In this document: one piece after another, positions 10,492-19,040 of the stretch
Position numbering within the stretch: the first letter of the stretch is position 1
How the letters are laid out: every line of letters starts with the position of its first letter
NCBI GenBank assembly: GCA_050289805.1
Contig: JBNKGL010000005.1
Location: 124,001 to 188,000 of the forward strand
Direction of reading: 5' to 3'
Source of the DNA: JAUILA01 sp050289805
GTDB lineage: Bacteria; Bacteroidota; Bacteroidia; Cytophagales; Cyclobacteriaceae
Length of the DNA stretch: 64,000 nucleotides
The notes under the pieces: generated by a model
Databases searched by the model: none
The model's input: the letters and a program-made list of their open reading frames with translations, nothing else
What the model was told of the DNA's origin: nothing
Translations under genes and position numbers: made by a program

Positions 10492-10848
10492 GTGGACATT
10501 GAAAGTTTCCGTGAAATGTGTATCGCCAAACCTGGAGTAACGGAAGAGTTTCCTTTTGATAATAATACCCTTGTTTTCAAGGTTGCAGGAAAAATGTTCG
10601 CACTGACGGATGTTGATCTGTTTTCGAGCATCAATCTTAAATGTGATCCGGAAGAGGCGGTAAGACTTCGTGAGAAGTTCAATGCAATACGCCCGGGATA
10701 TCATATGAATAAAAAGCATTGGAATACAGTGGAAATGGATGGAACCGTGCCGGATTTGCTGATCAGGCAAATGATCGATTCCAGCTATGACTTGGTGGTG
10801 AAGGGGTTGCCGGGCAGAATTCGCGAGAATCCGGGCAATTTTCAATAG
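10492..10848 (+). CDS. MmcQ/YjbR family protein
   Basis: This 118-residue protein matches the MmcQ/YjbR family with its CyaY-like double-wing fold. Typical features are an early KPGVTEEFPF segment, a KVAGKMFALTD strand, the INLKCDPEEA motif and an HMNKKHWNTV motif near residue 70. Some family members bind DNA, but the role of most is unknown. The start is GTG, placed 1 nt after the preceding stop codon; no in-frame ATG precedes the domain. It is the likely last gene of the ispG operon. Confidence 0.85.
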   Translation: MDIESFREMCIAKPGVTEEFPFDNNTLVFKVAGKMFALTDVDLFSSINLKCDPEEAVRLREKFNAIRPGYHMNKKHWNTVEMDGTVPDLLIRQMIDSSYDLVVKGLPGRIRENPGNFQ

Positions 10849-10953
10849 TATTTTCCGGTCCTTGAATGGATATTACACCTCCCGGGTAAGAAAACATGCG
10901 TTTTTACACCCATTATTAGGGGAAATATGCTTTATCTTATGATTTTTTGGGTT

Positions 10954-10961
10954 TACCTTTG
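10954..10961 (+). promoter_or_regulatory. Bacteroidota -7 promoter element upstream of the 11038 lipoprotein
   Basis: TACCTTTG matches the TAnnTTTG consensus. No clear -33 TTG is seen 17-19 nt upstream. It would give a leader of roughly 70 nt before the ATG at 11038. Confidence 0.5.
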
Positions 10962-11037
10962 ATAAAGAAGCAGTCATATATGCGAAAGTCATTTCTTTTG
11001 CGTTATTTTTTAGTCTGTAAGGGTCATAATTTTTTGA

Positions 11038-11823
11038 ATGAGAATTTTTTCACATCTGTTGGCAGCCATAATACTGCTGCTTGTATTCCAGGCCTGTACT
11101 GAACGTACAATTTGTCCGGCGTATCAAAGTGCCTTTATCCACGATAAGGATGCATTGAAACGTCAGTTCAGCTATTTTGGCGAGGATTCAATGCCAAAAG
11201 TATTTGAGGCAAGCAAAGACCGTTTTCTCATCATTGAACCCGTTTCCTACCATCGAAAGCTTCGAAGCCTGCAAACCATTGCAATGACTGACATATATCC
11301 GGAGATTGTTGACTCAACGGATGTTGAGGATGACGAATTCTACCTGGCTGAACGTGATGTGATCGATTCTACTGATATGAACCAGGTTAACCCTGGGGAT
11401 AGCGTGTATGTAATTTCACTGAAAAAGGAAAAATTCAACATAGATCAGGAATTGTATCTTTGGTATTTGCGTGAATATCTCGTCTACCCGGATGTGCGTA
11501 TCAACCAGGGCAAGGAAATGGAAGCTGCGGCGGCGCAGGAAGCCAAGGAGGAGAAGGTTGGCTTTTTCAAGCGGATCTTTGGTAAAAAGAAGAAGAAGGA
11601 GGCTGAAACCGATTTCGACGTAGAAACCAATGCGACTGATATCGATGAGACGGATGAGGATTCGGCATCGGCTCCTAAGAAGGGTATATTTAACTTCGGA
11701 AAGAATAAGAAGAATAAGGATCAGAAACTTGAAGATCCTGAAAAGAAGAAAAAGAAAAAGAATGAACCGGAAAATGAAGAGGAAGAGGAAGAAAACTCAA
11801 CCAGTCCGGACGCGCCCTTCTAG
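11038..11823 (+). CDS. Lipoprotein with a lysine/acidic low-complexity tail, unknown function
   Basis: This 261-residue protein begins with a lipoprotein signal whose lipobox is FQAC (Cys about residue 20), so it should be anchored in a membrane. A folded-looking first half contains CPAYQSAFI and a glutamate/aspartate-rich stretch. From about residue 175 it changes to low complexity: blocks of Lys (KKKKKE, EKKKKKKNE) separated by Asp/Glu runs, with two similar segments, KRIFGKKKKK and FNFGKNKKNK. I do not recognise the family. Its stop overlaps the convergent TPR gene by 4 bases. Confidence 0.7.
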   Translation: MRIFSHLLAAIILLLVFQACTERTICPAYQSAFIHDKDALKRQFSYFGEDSMPKVFEASKDRFLIIEPVSYHRKLRSLQTIAMTDIYPEIVDSTDVEDDEFYLAERDVIDSTDMNQVNPGDSVYVISLKKEKFNIDQELYLWYLREYLVYPDVRINQGKEMEAAAAQEAKEEKVGFFKRIFGKKKKKEAETDFDVETNATDIDETDEDSASAPKKGIFNFGKNKKNKDQKLEDPEKKKKKKNEPENEEEEEENSTSPDAPF

Positions 11824-13007
11824 TTACAATACCCCTGAAAATCTTTGCTGATTTCGCTTGAATCCATTCCCAGGTCCAGCGCCCTTTGTAAATCTTCACA
11901 GGCTCTTTTACGCTTGCGCAACTGTTCATATGTAAGCGCGCGCAAATAAAAACCCAACGCATATTCAGGTAATTGTGAAAGACCCTCATCAAGGTCTTCC
12001 AGGGCTTTCCTTGGCTCGTTGATCAGATAGTATGAATATCCCCTGTTGATGTATGTGTAGGGATCCTGGTCTATCAGCAGGGCTTTATCGAAATCAGCAA
12101 TGGCTGCCTTATATTCCTGGATCTGAAAATATGATAATCCCCGGTTCCGGTACGCTTCGGCGTTTTCCGGATTGATCGCTAATACGCTGTCCCAATCATT
12201 CAAAGAAGATTCCCAATTCCGTAATTCGGCATAGAGGACGGCACGCTTGAAATACACGGATTCGGATTTTTCGATAAGGAGGTATTCAGTATAATTATCT
12301 ACCGCCTTTTCATACAACTTTGTCCGTGTATTAATCTCACCAAGAAAAAGATAAGCCCAGGTGAATTCTGGGTCGGCAGCCGTAGTTTTTTCATAATAGT
12401 ATTTTGCGCTGTCGTATTGCCCCTCATTATAAAAGACATTACCCATATTGAAATATCCGCCAGCATTGCCTGAATCTGTTTCTATAACATTCGTGAAAAC
12501 TTCTTTCGCTTTATCAGGCTGATTCAGCTCGACATAGGCCAGGCCGGCATCCAGCAGTACTGAAGCAGAATCCGGAGCATATTCAAGTGCTTTGTCGAAC
12601 TCCTCAAGCGCATCAAATGCACGATGCTGCCGGAGCCTTATCTTTCCCTTAAAATGATGCAGGGAGGACATGTCGGTCTTATATCGAAGATCCCGCTCTT
12701 GATCCTCTTTTGATAGATCTTCTTTAAGCTGGAGGGAATCCATTTTTCGAAGTAGAATGTCTTCGGTAATATGGCTGAACTGAATAGCTTCGCTATATAA
12801 TTGCCGCTGATAGTTCACTTCTGTGAGTCGAAGGGCGGCGGCATAGCTGTCCGGATACTTCCGAAGTATGTCCTGGAATATGGAGGTTGCCCTGACGGTG
12901 TCTCCCTCGGAAAGAAATCGCTCTGCCGTGAGCAATGCATCCAGTTGCTGCCCAAAAACACCTGTTTGACAAACTACAAGAAGTATTACCAGCGAATAAA
13001 ATCTCAT
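11820..13007 (-). CDS. Exported TPR-repeat protein
   Basis: This 395-residue protein has a signal peptide (cleavage near GVFGQQ, residue 20) followed by about nine tetratricopeptide repeats. The repeats are recognisable from recurring patterns such as DAGLAYVELNQPDKA, YFNMGNVFYNEGQYDSA and YRNRGLSYFQIQEYKAA. It probably acts as a periplasmic or outer-membrane scaffold for protein interactions. Its ATG shares one base with the stop of the upstream SRAP-like gene (TAATG), so translation is coupled. Confidence 0.85.
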   Translation of the reverse strand: MRFYSLVILLVVCQTGVFGQQLDALLTAERFLSEGDTVRATSIFQDILRKYPDSYAAALRLTEVNYQRQLYSEAIQFSHITEDILLRKMDSLQLKEDLSKEDQERDLRYKTDMSSLHHFKGKIRLRQHRAFDALEEFDKALEYAPDSASVLLDAGLAYVELNQPDKAKEVFTNVIETDSGNAGGYFNMGNVFYNEGQYDSAKYYYEKTTAADPEFTWAYLFLGEINTRTKLYEKAVDNYTEYLLIEKSESVYFKRAVLYAELRNWESSLNDWDSVLAINPENAEAYRNRGLSYFQIQEYKAAIADFDKALLIDQDPYTYINRGYSYYLINEPRKALEDLDEGLSQLPEYALGFYLRALTYEQLRKRKRACEDLQRALDLGMDSSEISKDFQGYCN

Positions 13008-13702
13008 TAATCAAAAAGTGAGTAATTGCCGAACTGATCGGCGGGGGAAAATGGTTTAATCAGACCTGGCTGGTCATTTTCGGGATTTTCTATCCTTGGG
13101 GAAACGGTATAACTTCGAAAATCCATATCAGATGGAGGATGGATCAGGTTTTTTAAATCTTCAGAAGGTGTAGTAGGATCAAGCCATAGATCCTCGTCCT
13201 GCCGGTTAAGGATAAGGGGCATGAGCGTGGAAATATTTTTTAAGCTTGTATTCGAAGGCACTGTAATTATTCTGAAGGTATGTACAATATGGCCCTCGTC
13301 ATCCTCAAATTCTTCCCAAATGCCCCCGATGCCGAATATGCCATTATCCTGTCGAACAATGCGGTGCGGGATCCTGCCTTTCTTGCTTACCTGGCGCCAG
13401 TCATAATAGCCGTCGGCCGGAATCAGGCAACGATAGGATTCCAGCAGCCTCTGTCCGCCAGTCGTATTCAAAAGTGCATCAGAAGCCACGTAAAGGAGCT
13501 TTGAACCGATGGGCTTATTGTTTGAGCGTTCCGGTAGCTGTCCCCAAAAGAAGTAACTCATTCCTTCGCTCCCCTGGGTAATTACAGGTAAAACCTGCGT
13601 TGGAGCGGCATTATACCTGGGTTGGTAACGTTCTGAAATATCACGTGAAAATCGCTCTGTTAATGCCTCCCGTGAAGCTGTAATCGTATATCGATCGCCC
13701 AT
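13007..13702 (-). CDS. SRAP (YedK/HMCES) family protein with catalytic residues missing
   Basis: The overall fold match to the SOS-response-associated peptidase family is clear: RYTIT at the N-terminus, PRYNAAPTQVLPV, RCLIPADGYYDW, GGIWEEFEDDEG and a FRIIT...LMPLIL segment. True members start M-C-G/D-R-Y and use Cys2 to crosslink abasic sites in single-stranded DNA, helped by Asn, Glu and His. Here position 2 is Gly, the NARAE segment reads VASDA, the YEW Glu is Asp, and the HDRMP His is replaced (STLMP). It therefore looks like a diverged, possibly non-catalytic paralogue. I chose the ATG at 13702 because it aligns with the family's N-terminus. A GTG at 13735, directly after the upstream stop, would add 11 residues and no Cys. 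Confidence 0.8.
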   Translation of the reverse strand: MGDRYTITASREALTERFSRDISERYQPRYNAAPTQVLPVITQGSEGMSYFFWGQLPERSNNKPIGSKLLYVASDALLNTTGGQRLLESYRCLIPADGYYDWRQVSKKGRIPHRIVRQDNGIFGIGGIWEEFEDDEGHIVHTFRIITVPSNTSLKNISTLMPLILNRQDEDLWLDPTTPSEDLKNLIHPPSDMDFRSYTVSPRIENPENDQPGLIKPFSPADQFGNYSLFD

Positions 13703-13735
13703 ACCACGAAGGTAGGAATAATTAGCAGAATTCAC

Positions 13736-14677
13736 TTAGTGCATTTCAACGAAATGAACAGCTTGTTGTTCCGACCAGAATACCCCATGCGGATTAAAGG
13801 ATGTAAAACCAACATGGCCGCCTTGTCTTGGCATTTTAAAGGTTATATATGGATGATCAGCCAATAATGTAACTGGATAACATTCCTCCGACAAGAACGG
13901 ATCATTCCTTGCATTTACAAGTAGGGTTGGTATCTGTATATTTTTCAAAAAACCTAATGCGCTGCACTTTTGATAGTAGTCGATCGCATTTTTGAATCCA
14001 TGCATGGGTGCGGTATAGGCATCATCAAATTCGATTAGTGAATTTATTTCTGAGAGAGGGGAAAGATCCATTGAACCCGGTAGCACCTGTTCTTTCAGTT
14101 TGATTTTTTCTTTCAGGTTTACAAGAAATCGCCGGGAATACATCCAGTTTCCCGGCTGCGAAATTTTTATACAACTGCTGTGCAGATCTAACGGCACTGA
14201 AAACGTAACTGCACTTTTTATTTGACCCGGGACTTCTCCCTCACCAAGGTATTTCAAGGTAAGGTTACCGCCAAGACTGAATCCGACGAGTGAAATTTTC
14301 TGATAGCCATTGTTGAGCGCATGTTCAATAATCAATCTGAGGTCTTCCGTGGCGCCACTGTGATAGAAACGAGGCTTCCTGTTCATCTCACCGCTGCATC
14401 CCCGAAAGTTCCATGCGAGCACATCATATTCATTCTTATGAAAAGCCCGGGCCATACCTTTGATATAGGGGCGTTGCGAGTCACCTTCGAGCCCATGGGA
14501 GATAATAATGAGATGATCTTTACCATTTCGAATCCAGTCCAGATCCAGAAAGTCGCTGTCGGGTGTATCAATTCGTTCCCGGGTATAGGTAACATCGTTT
14601 ACCCGCCGGAATAACGCAGGAATGATGGTTTCAAGATGGGGTGAAATATATATCTGAGGGGCTTTATATTCATCCAT
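13736..14677 (-). CDS. YheT-type alpha/beta hydrolase
   Basis: This 313-residue cytosolic alpha/beta hydrolase resembles the YheT/EMB8 family (COG0429). It has an oxyanion-side HGLEGDSQRPYIKG motif, the nucleophile elbow GFSLGG with the catalytic Ser, an Asp in NARNDPFLS and the catalytic His in GGHVGF near the C-terminus. Esterase activity on unknown substrates is the usual assignment. It is first in a three-gene minus-strand operon with the SRAP-like and TPR genes, with no gap to the next frame. Confidence 0.87.
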   Translation of the reverse strand: MDEYKAPQIYISPHLETIIPALFRRVNDVTYTRERIDTPDSDFLDLDWIRNGKDHLIIISHGLEGDSQRPYIKGMARAFHKNEYDVLAWNFRGCSGEMNRKPRFYHSGATEDLRLIIEHALNNGYQKISLVGFSLGGNLTLKYLGEGEVPGQIKSAVTFSVPLDLHSSCIKISQPGNWMYSRRFLVNLKEKIKLKEQVLPGSMDLSPLSEINSLIEFDDAYTAPMHGFKNAIDYYQKCSALGFLKNIQIPTLLVNARNDPFLSEECYPVTLLADHPYITFKMPRQGGHVGFTSFNPHGVFWSEQQAVHFVEMH

Positions 14678-14820
14678 TCTGTAAAAGTAGAAATTATTAG
14701 ACTACGACCGTCCTTTTTTACTGTTCAGGCACGAATTTACCCGATCCCATATTTTGTAAAAAAATTAAAACAATTTGCCCCCAACTAGTCTTAACATTGC
14801 ATAGCAATAAAAGTCCGACT

Positions 14821-17202
14821 ATGACCCGGTTTTTACCTGTAGTTTTATTTATTCTCGGTTTGGTTGCATCAATGGATACACATGCTCAGCAAAAGTATGC
14901 GTTGAATGGTTATATCTCTGATGCGGCAAACGGTGAAGCCCTCATCGGAGCGACTATATTTGTCCGGAATGTTCAGAATGGAACCGCAACCAATGTGTAC
15001 GGGTTCTATTCACTCACATTACCGGGAGGTGAATATGAAATAGAATATTCCTATATCGGCTACGATACCCAGGTAATTCCCATCACACTGGAAAATGATT
15101 TTCGCCTGGATGTTGAGCTGCAGCAGGCGGGCAAAACCCTGGAAGAAGTCGTTATTACGGATGAACCGATAGATATCAATGTTTCCAGTGTGGAGATGAG
15201 TACCGAGAAACTGGAAATCCAGACCATCAAGAAAATACCCGCTTTCCTCGGGGAAGTCGACGTACTTAAAAGTCTTCAATTGTTGCCGGGAGTCAGCTCA
15301 GTAGGAGAGGGCTCTGCCGGATTCAACGTACGGGGTGGTAGTGTTGGACAAAACCTGGTATTGCTTGATGAGGCTCCGGTTTATAATTCTTCCCATCTTT
15401 TTGGATTCTTTTCAGTTTTTAATCCCGACGCCGTAAAGGATGTAAAACTGTATAAAGGCTCTTTGCCGGCAAACTATGGTGGCCGGCTCGCATCTATACT
15501 GGATGTACGCATGCGTGAGGGAAATGCCAAGGAGCTGGAGGTTTCTGGCGGGGTTGGTCTGCCGGTGTTCAGCCGGTTAGCCATTCAGGGACCGATCGCA
15601 AAGGATAAGGCCTCATTTATTGTAGCAGGACGCCGGTCGTATGTAGACTTGTTCGCAAAACCTTTTACCGATGGCGCTACCCTTTATTTTTATGATCTCA
15701 CGACAAAGGTGAATTATAATATTGATAACCGGAACAGGATTTTCCTCTCGGGTTATTTCGGACGGGATGTATTTAAGTTTGACGAAAACCAGGGATTTAA
15801 CTGGGGGAACATTACCGGTACTTTCCGATGGAACCACATCTTTAACAGCCGGTTATTCTCTAATATAACAGCATTCATCAGTAATTTCGATTACGGATTC
15901 AGTTTTGGCGAAAATGCGCAGGATAAGTTTGACTGGGATTCAAGTATCATCACCTATTCATTCAAGCCTACCTTTACCTATTTTATTAATCCCAGGAATG
16001 AGATTAATTTCGGAGGTGATTTGAATTATTATGATTTTAACCCGGCCCGGGCAATTGGGGTTTCTGATGGGGTTACCCAGGACATTAGCCTGAACGATAA
16101 ATTTTCACTCGAAGGCGCCCTGTATGCGGATAATACGCAGGAATTGGGATCAAATTTCACGTTGAGATATGGTCTCAGGTTTTCATTTTTTCATTACCTC
16201 GGACCGGGAACTGTTTATGAATTCCTTCCCTCCACTCCGGGGGACCGTCGTCCACCAAATTATGAAGAAATCTATGAGGCGAAGGATGGTGAGCTGATTC
16301 AGGCCTATCAAAACCTGGAGCCAAGGGCATCTGTGAGGTATCGGTTTGGAAAAAGTTCGATCAAGGCAAGCTATGCCCGTACAGCTCAATATATTCATTT
16401 GATCAGCAATACTGCTGCGCCAACGCCAATCGATATCTGGACTCCAAGTACCAATAATATTAAACCACAGATCGGGGACCAGTTCGCTCTTGGCTACTTC
16501 AGAAATTTCGGGGAGGGAGATGATTATGAGACTTCCCTTGAAGTATATTACCGGGATACAAAGAATCAGGTGGAGTACGTTCGCGGGGCGGAACTTTTTA
16601 TTAATGAATTGCTGGAAGGAGATATAATACAGGGTGATGGGCGCGCTTACGGACTTGAGCTGAGTGTAAAGAAGAATAAGGGAAACCTTAATGGATGGGT
16701 CAGTTATACGCTGGGCAGAACAGAATTGCAGGTAGATGGCATCAATGAGGGCGAATGGTACCCGACGAGATTTGATCAGACGCATAACCTGAAGGTTTTT
16801 GCGAACTATGAATTATCTCCAAGAACCTCGCTTTCAGCCAATTTCTCCTATACTTCAGGAACGCCCATTACGGCGCCTACTTCAAGATTCACAGTACAGG
16901 GTTTAGTGATCCCGTTCAATTATTATAACACCAGGAACAATTTCAGAATCCCGGCCTCCCACAGGCTGGATGTATCGCTCACCTGGCAGATGAAACGTGA
17001 GAAGAAAGGTAAGACAAGAAAGAATGAGGATTACCTGGTATTCTCCATTTATAATGTATACGGGCGTCGTAATCCGTTTTCGATATTCTTTGCGCAGGAA
17101 AATGCTCGCCCCCTGATTGGTCAGCCTGTTGAGTCACTGGCCTATAAATTCTCAATTATCGGAAGTGTAGTTCCGTCTGTATCATATAATTTTCGATTCT
17201 GA
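14821..17202 (+). CDS. TonB-dependent receptor with carboxypeptidase-like N-terminal domain
   Basis: This 793-residue outer-membrane receptor has a signal peptide (ending near HAQQ) and a CarboxypepD_reg-like beta-sandwich (GYISDAANGEALIGATIFV). Next come a plug domain with FNVRGGSVGQNLVLLDEAPV and a long beta-barrel ending in SYNFRF, with the terminal Phe expected for BAM recognition. Paired with the downstream DUF4249 lipoprotein it forms the receptor/lipoprotein couple common in Bacteroidota. The ligand is unknown. The ATG at 14821 begins the signal peptide; a TTG at 14797 extends the frame but adds no signal-like sequence. The two genes overlap in TGATG. Confidence 0.92.
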   Translation: MTRFLPVVLFILGLVASMDTHAQQKYALNGYISDAANGEALIGATIFVRNVQNGTATNVYGFYSLTLPGGEYEIEYSYIGYDTQVIPITLENDFRLDVELQQAGKTLEEVVITDEPIDINVSSVEMSTEKLEIQTIKKIPAFLGEVDVLKSLQLLPGVSSVGEGSAGFNVRGGSVGQNLVLLDEAPVYNSSHLFGFFSVFNPDAVKDVKLYKGSLPANYGGRLASILDVRMREGNAKELEVSGGVGLPVFSRLAIQGPIAKDKASFIVAGRRSYVDLFAKPFTDGATLYFYDLTTKVNYNIDNRNRIFLSGYFGRDVFKFDENQGFNWGNITGTFRWNHIFNSRLFSNITAFISNFDYGFSFGENAQDKFDWDSSIITYSFKPTFTYFINPRNEINFGGDLNYYDFNPARAIGVSDGVTQDISLNDKFSLEGALYADNTQELGSNFTLRYGLRFSFFHYLGPGTVYEFLPSTPGDRRPPNYEEIYEAKDGELIQAYQNLEPRASVRYRFGKSSIKASYARTAQYIHLISNTAAPTPIDIWTPSTNNIKPQIGDQFALGYFRNFGEGDDYETSLEVYYRDTKNQVEYVRGAELFINELLEGDIIQGDGRAYGLELSVKKNKGNLNGWVSYTLGRTELQVDGINEGEWYPTRFDQTHNLKVFANYELSPRTSLSANFSYTSGTPITAPTSRFTVQGLVIPFNYYNTRNNFRIPASHRLDVSLTWQMKREKKGKTRKNEDYLVFSIYNVYGRRNPFSIFFAQENARPLIGQPVESLAYKFSIIGSVVPSVSYNFRF

Positions 17203-18125
17203 TGATGAAAAGATTAAGATATATTCCGCTTATCGCATTATTCATGGTTGTAGCCTGCTGGTCATGTGAAGATGTTGTTGTTCTTGATTTACCAGATGCG
17301 CCTCCTGTTCTTGTCGTAGATGCATTCATCAATGACAAACCTGGTGATCAGAAAATTATCCTGACCAAGACCCAGCCGTATTTTTCAAATACACTGCCGG
17401 CAGGTGTTACGGGAGCGTCGGTAGAAGTGGAGGATGACCTTGGAAACGTATTTTTATTTTCCGAAGGTGCCGCCGATGGTGAATATGTATGGTCTCCCCA
17501 ACCAGGAGAAACCATTGGTACGGTGGGCCGCACCTATCGTCTTACCGTGGTTACTGATGGTACAACCTACGAGGCTGTTTCCGAAATGAAGCGTGTTCCT
17601 GTGGTGGATTCAGTATTTTATAAATTCAGGGAAGATGGAACGCCCTTTCAGGAGTCGGGATATTATGCAGAATTCCGGTCACTTGATTTTGTTGGTCCGG
17701 GGGATTTTTACTGGATCAAGGCCTATAAGAATGACACATTGCTGATTCGCCCCTTTGAATTGAATATTGCCGCGGATGCAGGATTTACTCCGGGAGGAAA
17801 TATAGATGGGGTCGTATTTATTCAGCCTATCCAGGATGCTGTAAATCCATTGAATGATGACCTTGACCAGATCATACCCTATGAAATTGGGGACTCACTT
17901 TATGTGGAAATACATTCCATTACTGCCGATACCTGGGAATTCCTCAATCAGGTTCGGATTCAGACCCAGCGCGACGGAGGATTCGATGAAATATTCGCTG
18001 AGCCAATGGAAAATGTGCCTACCAACATTACCATCGTTAATTCCCCGGAACCAAACCCGGAACCTGTTGTAGGATATTTTTCAGTTTCTTCGGTAGAAGG
18101 GAATGGCAGGAGACTGCTTCAATAA
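17202..18125 (+). CDS. DUF4249 domain lipoprotein, partner of the TonB receptor
   Basis: This 307-residue lipoprotein has its lipobox at CWSC (Cys about residue 22). It then follows the DUF4249 pattern: a LVVDAFINDKPGDQKIILTK beta-sandwich start, GASVEVEDDLGN and a Y-x-L-x-V repeat region. Such proteins nearly always sit directly downstream of a TonB receptor, as here (1-base overlap, tandem ATGs at 17202 and 17205). They are thought to be surface or periplasmic accessory proteins, with ligand unknown. Confidence 0.9.
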   Translation: MMKRLRYIPLIALFMVVACWSCEDVVVLDLPDAPPVLVVDAFINDKPGDQKIILTKTQPYFSNTLPAGVTGASVEVEDDLGNVFLFSEGAADGEYVWSPQPGETIGTVGRTYRLTVVTDGTTYEAVSEMKRVPVVDSVFYKFREDGTPFQESGYYAEFRSLDFVGPGDFYWIKAYKNDTLLIRPFELNIAADAGFTPGGNIDGVVFIQPIQDAVNPLNDDLDQIIPYEIGDSLYVEIHSITADTWEFLNQVRIQTQRDGGFDEIFAEPMENVPTNITIVNSPEPNPEPVVGYFSVSSVEGNGRRLLQ

Positions 18126-18539
18126 TTATCCTTCAAAGTCAATTTTCTTATGGGTGCCGTCGCAAAACGGTTTATTGGACGATGCTCCGCACCTGCAAAA
18201 TGCAGTGGCAGCTGAATCGATTGATTTCTCCTCTCCATCATTCAAGAGCGTAATGCCTGAATGAACAAGCAGCGGACCATTTTTACGTACTTCAATACGA
18301 ACTGCACCTTCTTCCTTTCCGGTGTTCTGTCCTTCGTAGGATAAGGCGCCAGACGGGCATTGATCAATCTGCTTTCGGATTTTAACTGCATCTTCTCCAG
18401 CCGGATTGATCCATGGTTTATTGGAAGGTTGGAAGACATTGGGCAATCCCTTGTAACATCTTTCTGAGTGAATACATTTATGTGGCTGCCAGATGACTGT
18501 GAGGTCGCCTTCCGTATATTTCTTTGTAATTTCTTTCAT
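18126..18539 (-). CDS. Fer4_19/CDGSH two-domain iron-sulfur protein
   Basis: This 137-residue protein fuses two small iron-sulfur modules. Residues about 10-70 resemble the divergent 4Fe-4S mono-cluster domain (Fer4_19: HKCIHSERC...CPSGALSY). Residues about 110-133 form a CDGSH motif, C-x-C-x2-S-x3-P-x-C-D-G-T-H (CRCGASSNKPFCDGTHKK), which binds a 2Fe-2S cluster through three Cys and one His. It is probably an electron carrier or redox sensor. Its stop lies next to the convergent DUF4249 stop, with no terminator hairpin between them. Confidence 0.88.
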   Translation of the reverse strand: MKEITKKYTEGDLTVIWQPHKCIHSERCYKGLPNVFQPSNKPWINPAGEDAVKIRKQIDQCPSGALSYEGQNTGKEEGAVRIEVRKNGPLLVHSGITLLNDGEEKSIDSAATAFCRCGASSNKPFCDGTHKKIDFEG

Positions 18540-18580
18540 ACCAGAAGTTACACATTCAGAAAGGATTTTTCAACATATGG

Positions 18581-18985
18581 CTATTTCGGAAATTGGAATA
18601 CATTGTAGTATTCATCTCCGAGGTCCTGTATGAAATAAAGATTTTCTGAATCCTCACTTATTTCATAAGTCCCGTCCAGGATGTAGGTCCAGTCGAAATT
18701 AGCGGTAAACACACATTCATTTTGAAACCTGATCTTTTTCGTTTCCCGGGTGAAAGTACCGCTGCAGATCGCCGGATAATATAATTCTGAAGAAATACCG
18801 GAGAATTTATTTCCACTCAGTTCCAGTGTAACATCAACAGACTGAATTCTGGCCTGCGGTGTTAAACGGTAGAAATATCCGGAATAGGCGTCATCCGGCG
18901 CCAGACTGCTATCATCATCGGAGCAGGAAAAGGATAGGGCCGCCAGCCCTATCCATACCAAACAATTGATTTTGGGAAATCTCAT
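18581..18985 (-). CDS. Small lipoprotein of unknown function
   Basis: This 134-residue protein is mostly a lipoprotein signal (MRFPKINCLVWIGLAAL, lipobox SFSC) followed by an acidic DDDSS linker and a small beta-rich domain. I find no family. The ATG at 18985 gives a proper signal peptide; the frame extends to a TTG at 19012, which would put polar residues in front. It follows signal peptidase I by 55 nt on the same strand. Confidence 0.65.
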   Translation of the reverse strand: MRFPKINCLVWIGLAALSFSCSDDDSSLAPDDAYSGYFYRLTPQARIQSVDVTLELSGNKFSGISSELYYPAICSGTFTRETKKIRFQNECVFTANFDWTYILDGTYEISEDSENLYFIQDLGDEYYNVFQFPK

Positions 18986-19040
18986 GAACAGATTAACTTT
19001 CTTTACAGACAACCAAATTTGAAATTTGGTTGTAATCTCA

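Noticed and set aside
10849..11037. Possible small RNA or leader ORF between the YjbR-like gene and the lipoprotein gene
   Set aside because: A -7 element is present but I find no terminator, no stable hairpin and no short ORF with a biased composition.
13637..13652. CACGTG-centred sequence resembling a parS site (TGTTTCACGTGAAACA)
   Set aside because: Only about 11 of 16 positions match, it lies inside the SRAP-like coding sequence and it is 8 kb from parAB. CACGTG also occurs elsewhere by chance.
16183..16785. Minus-strand frame (200 codons) opposite the TonB receptor
   Set aside because: The receptor frame is intact through this region; the antisense product is without motifs.
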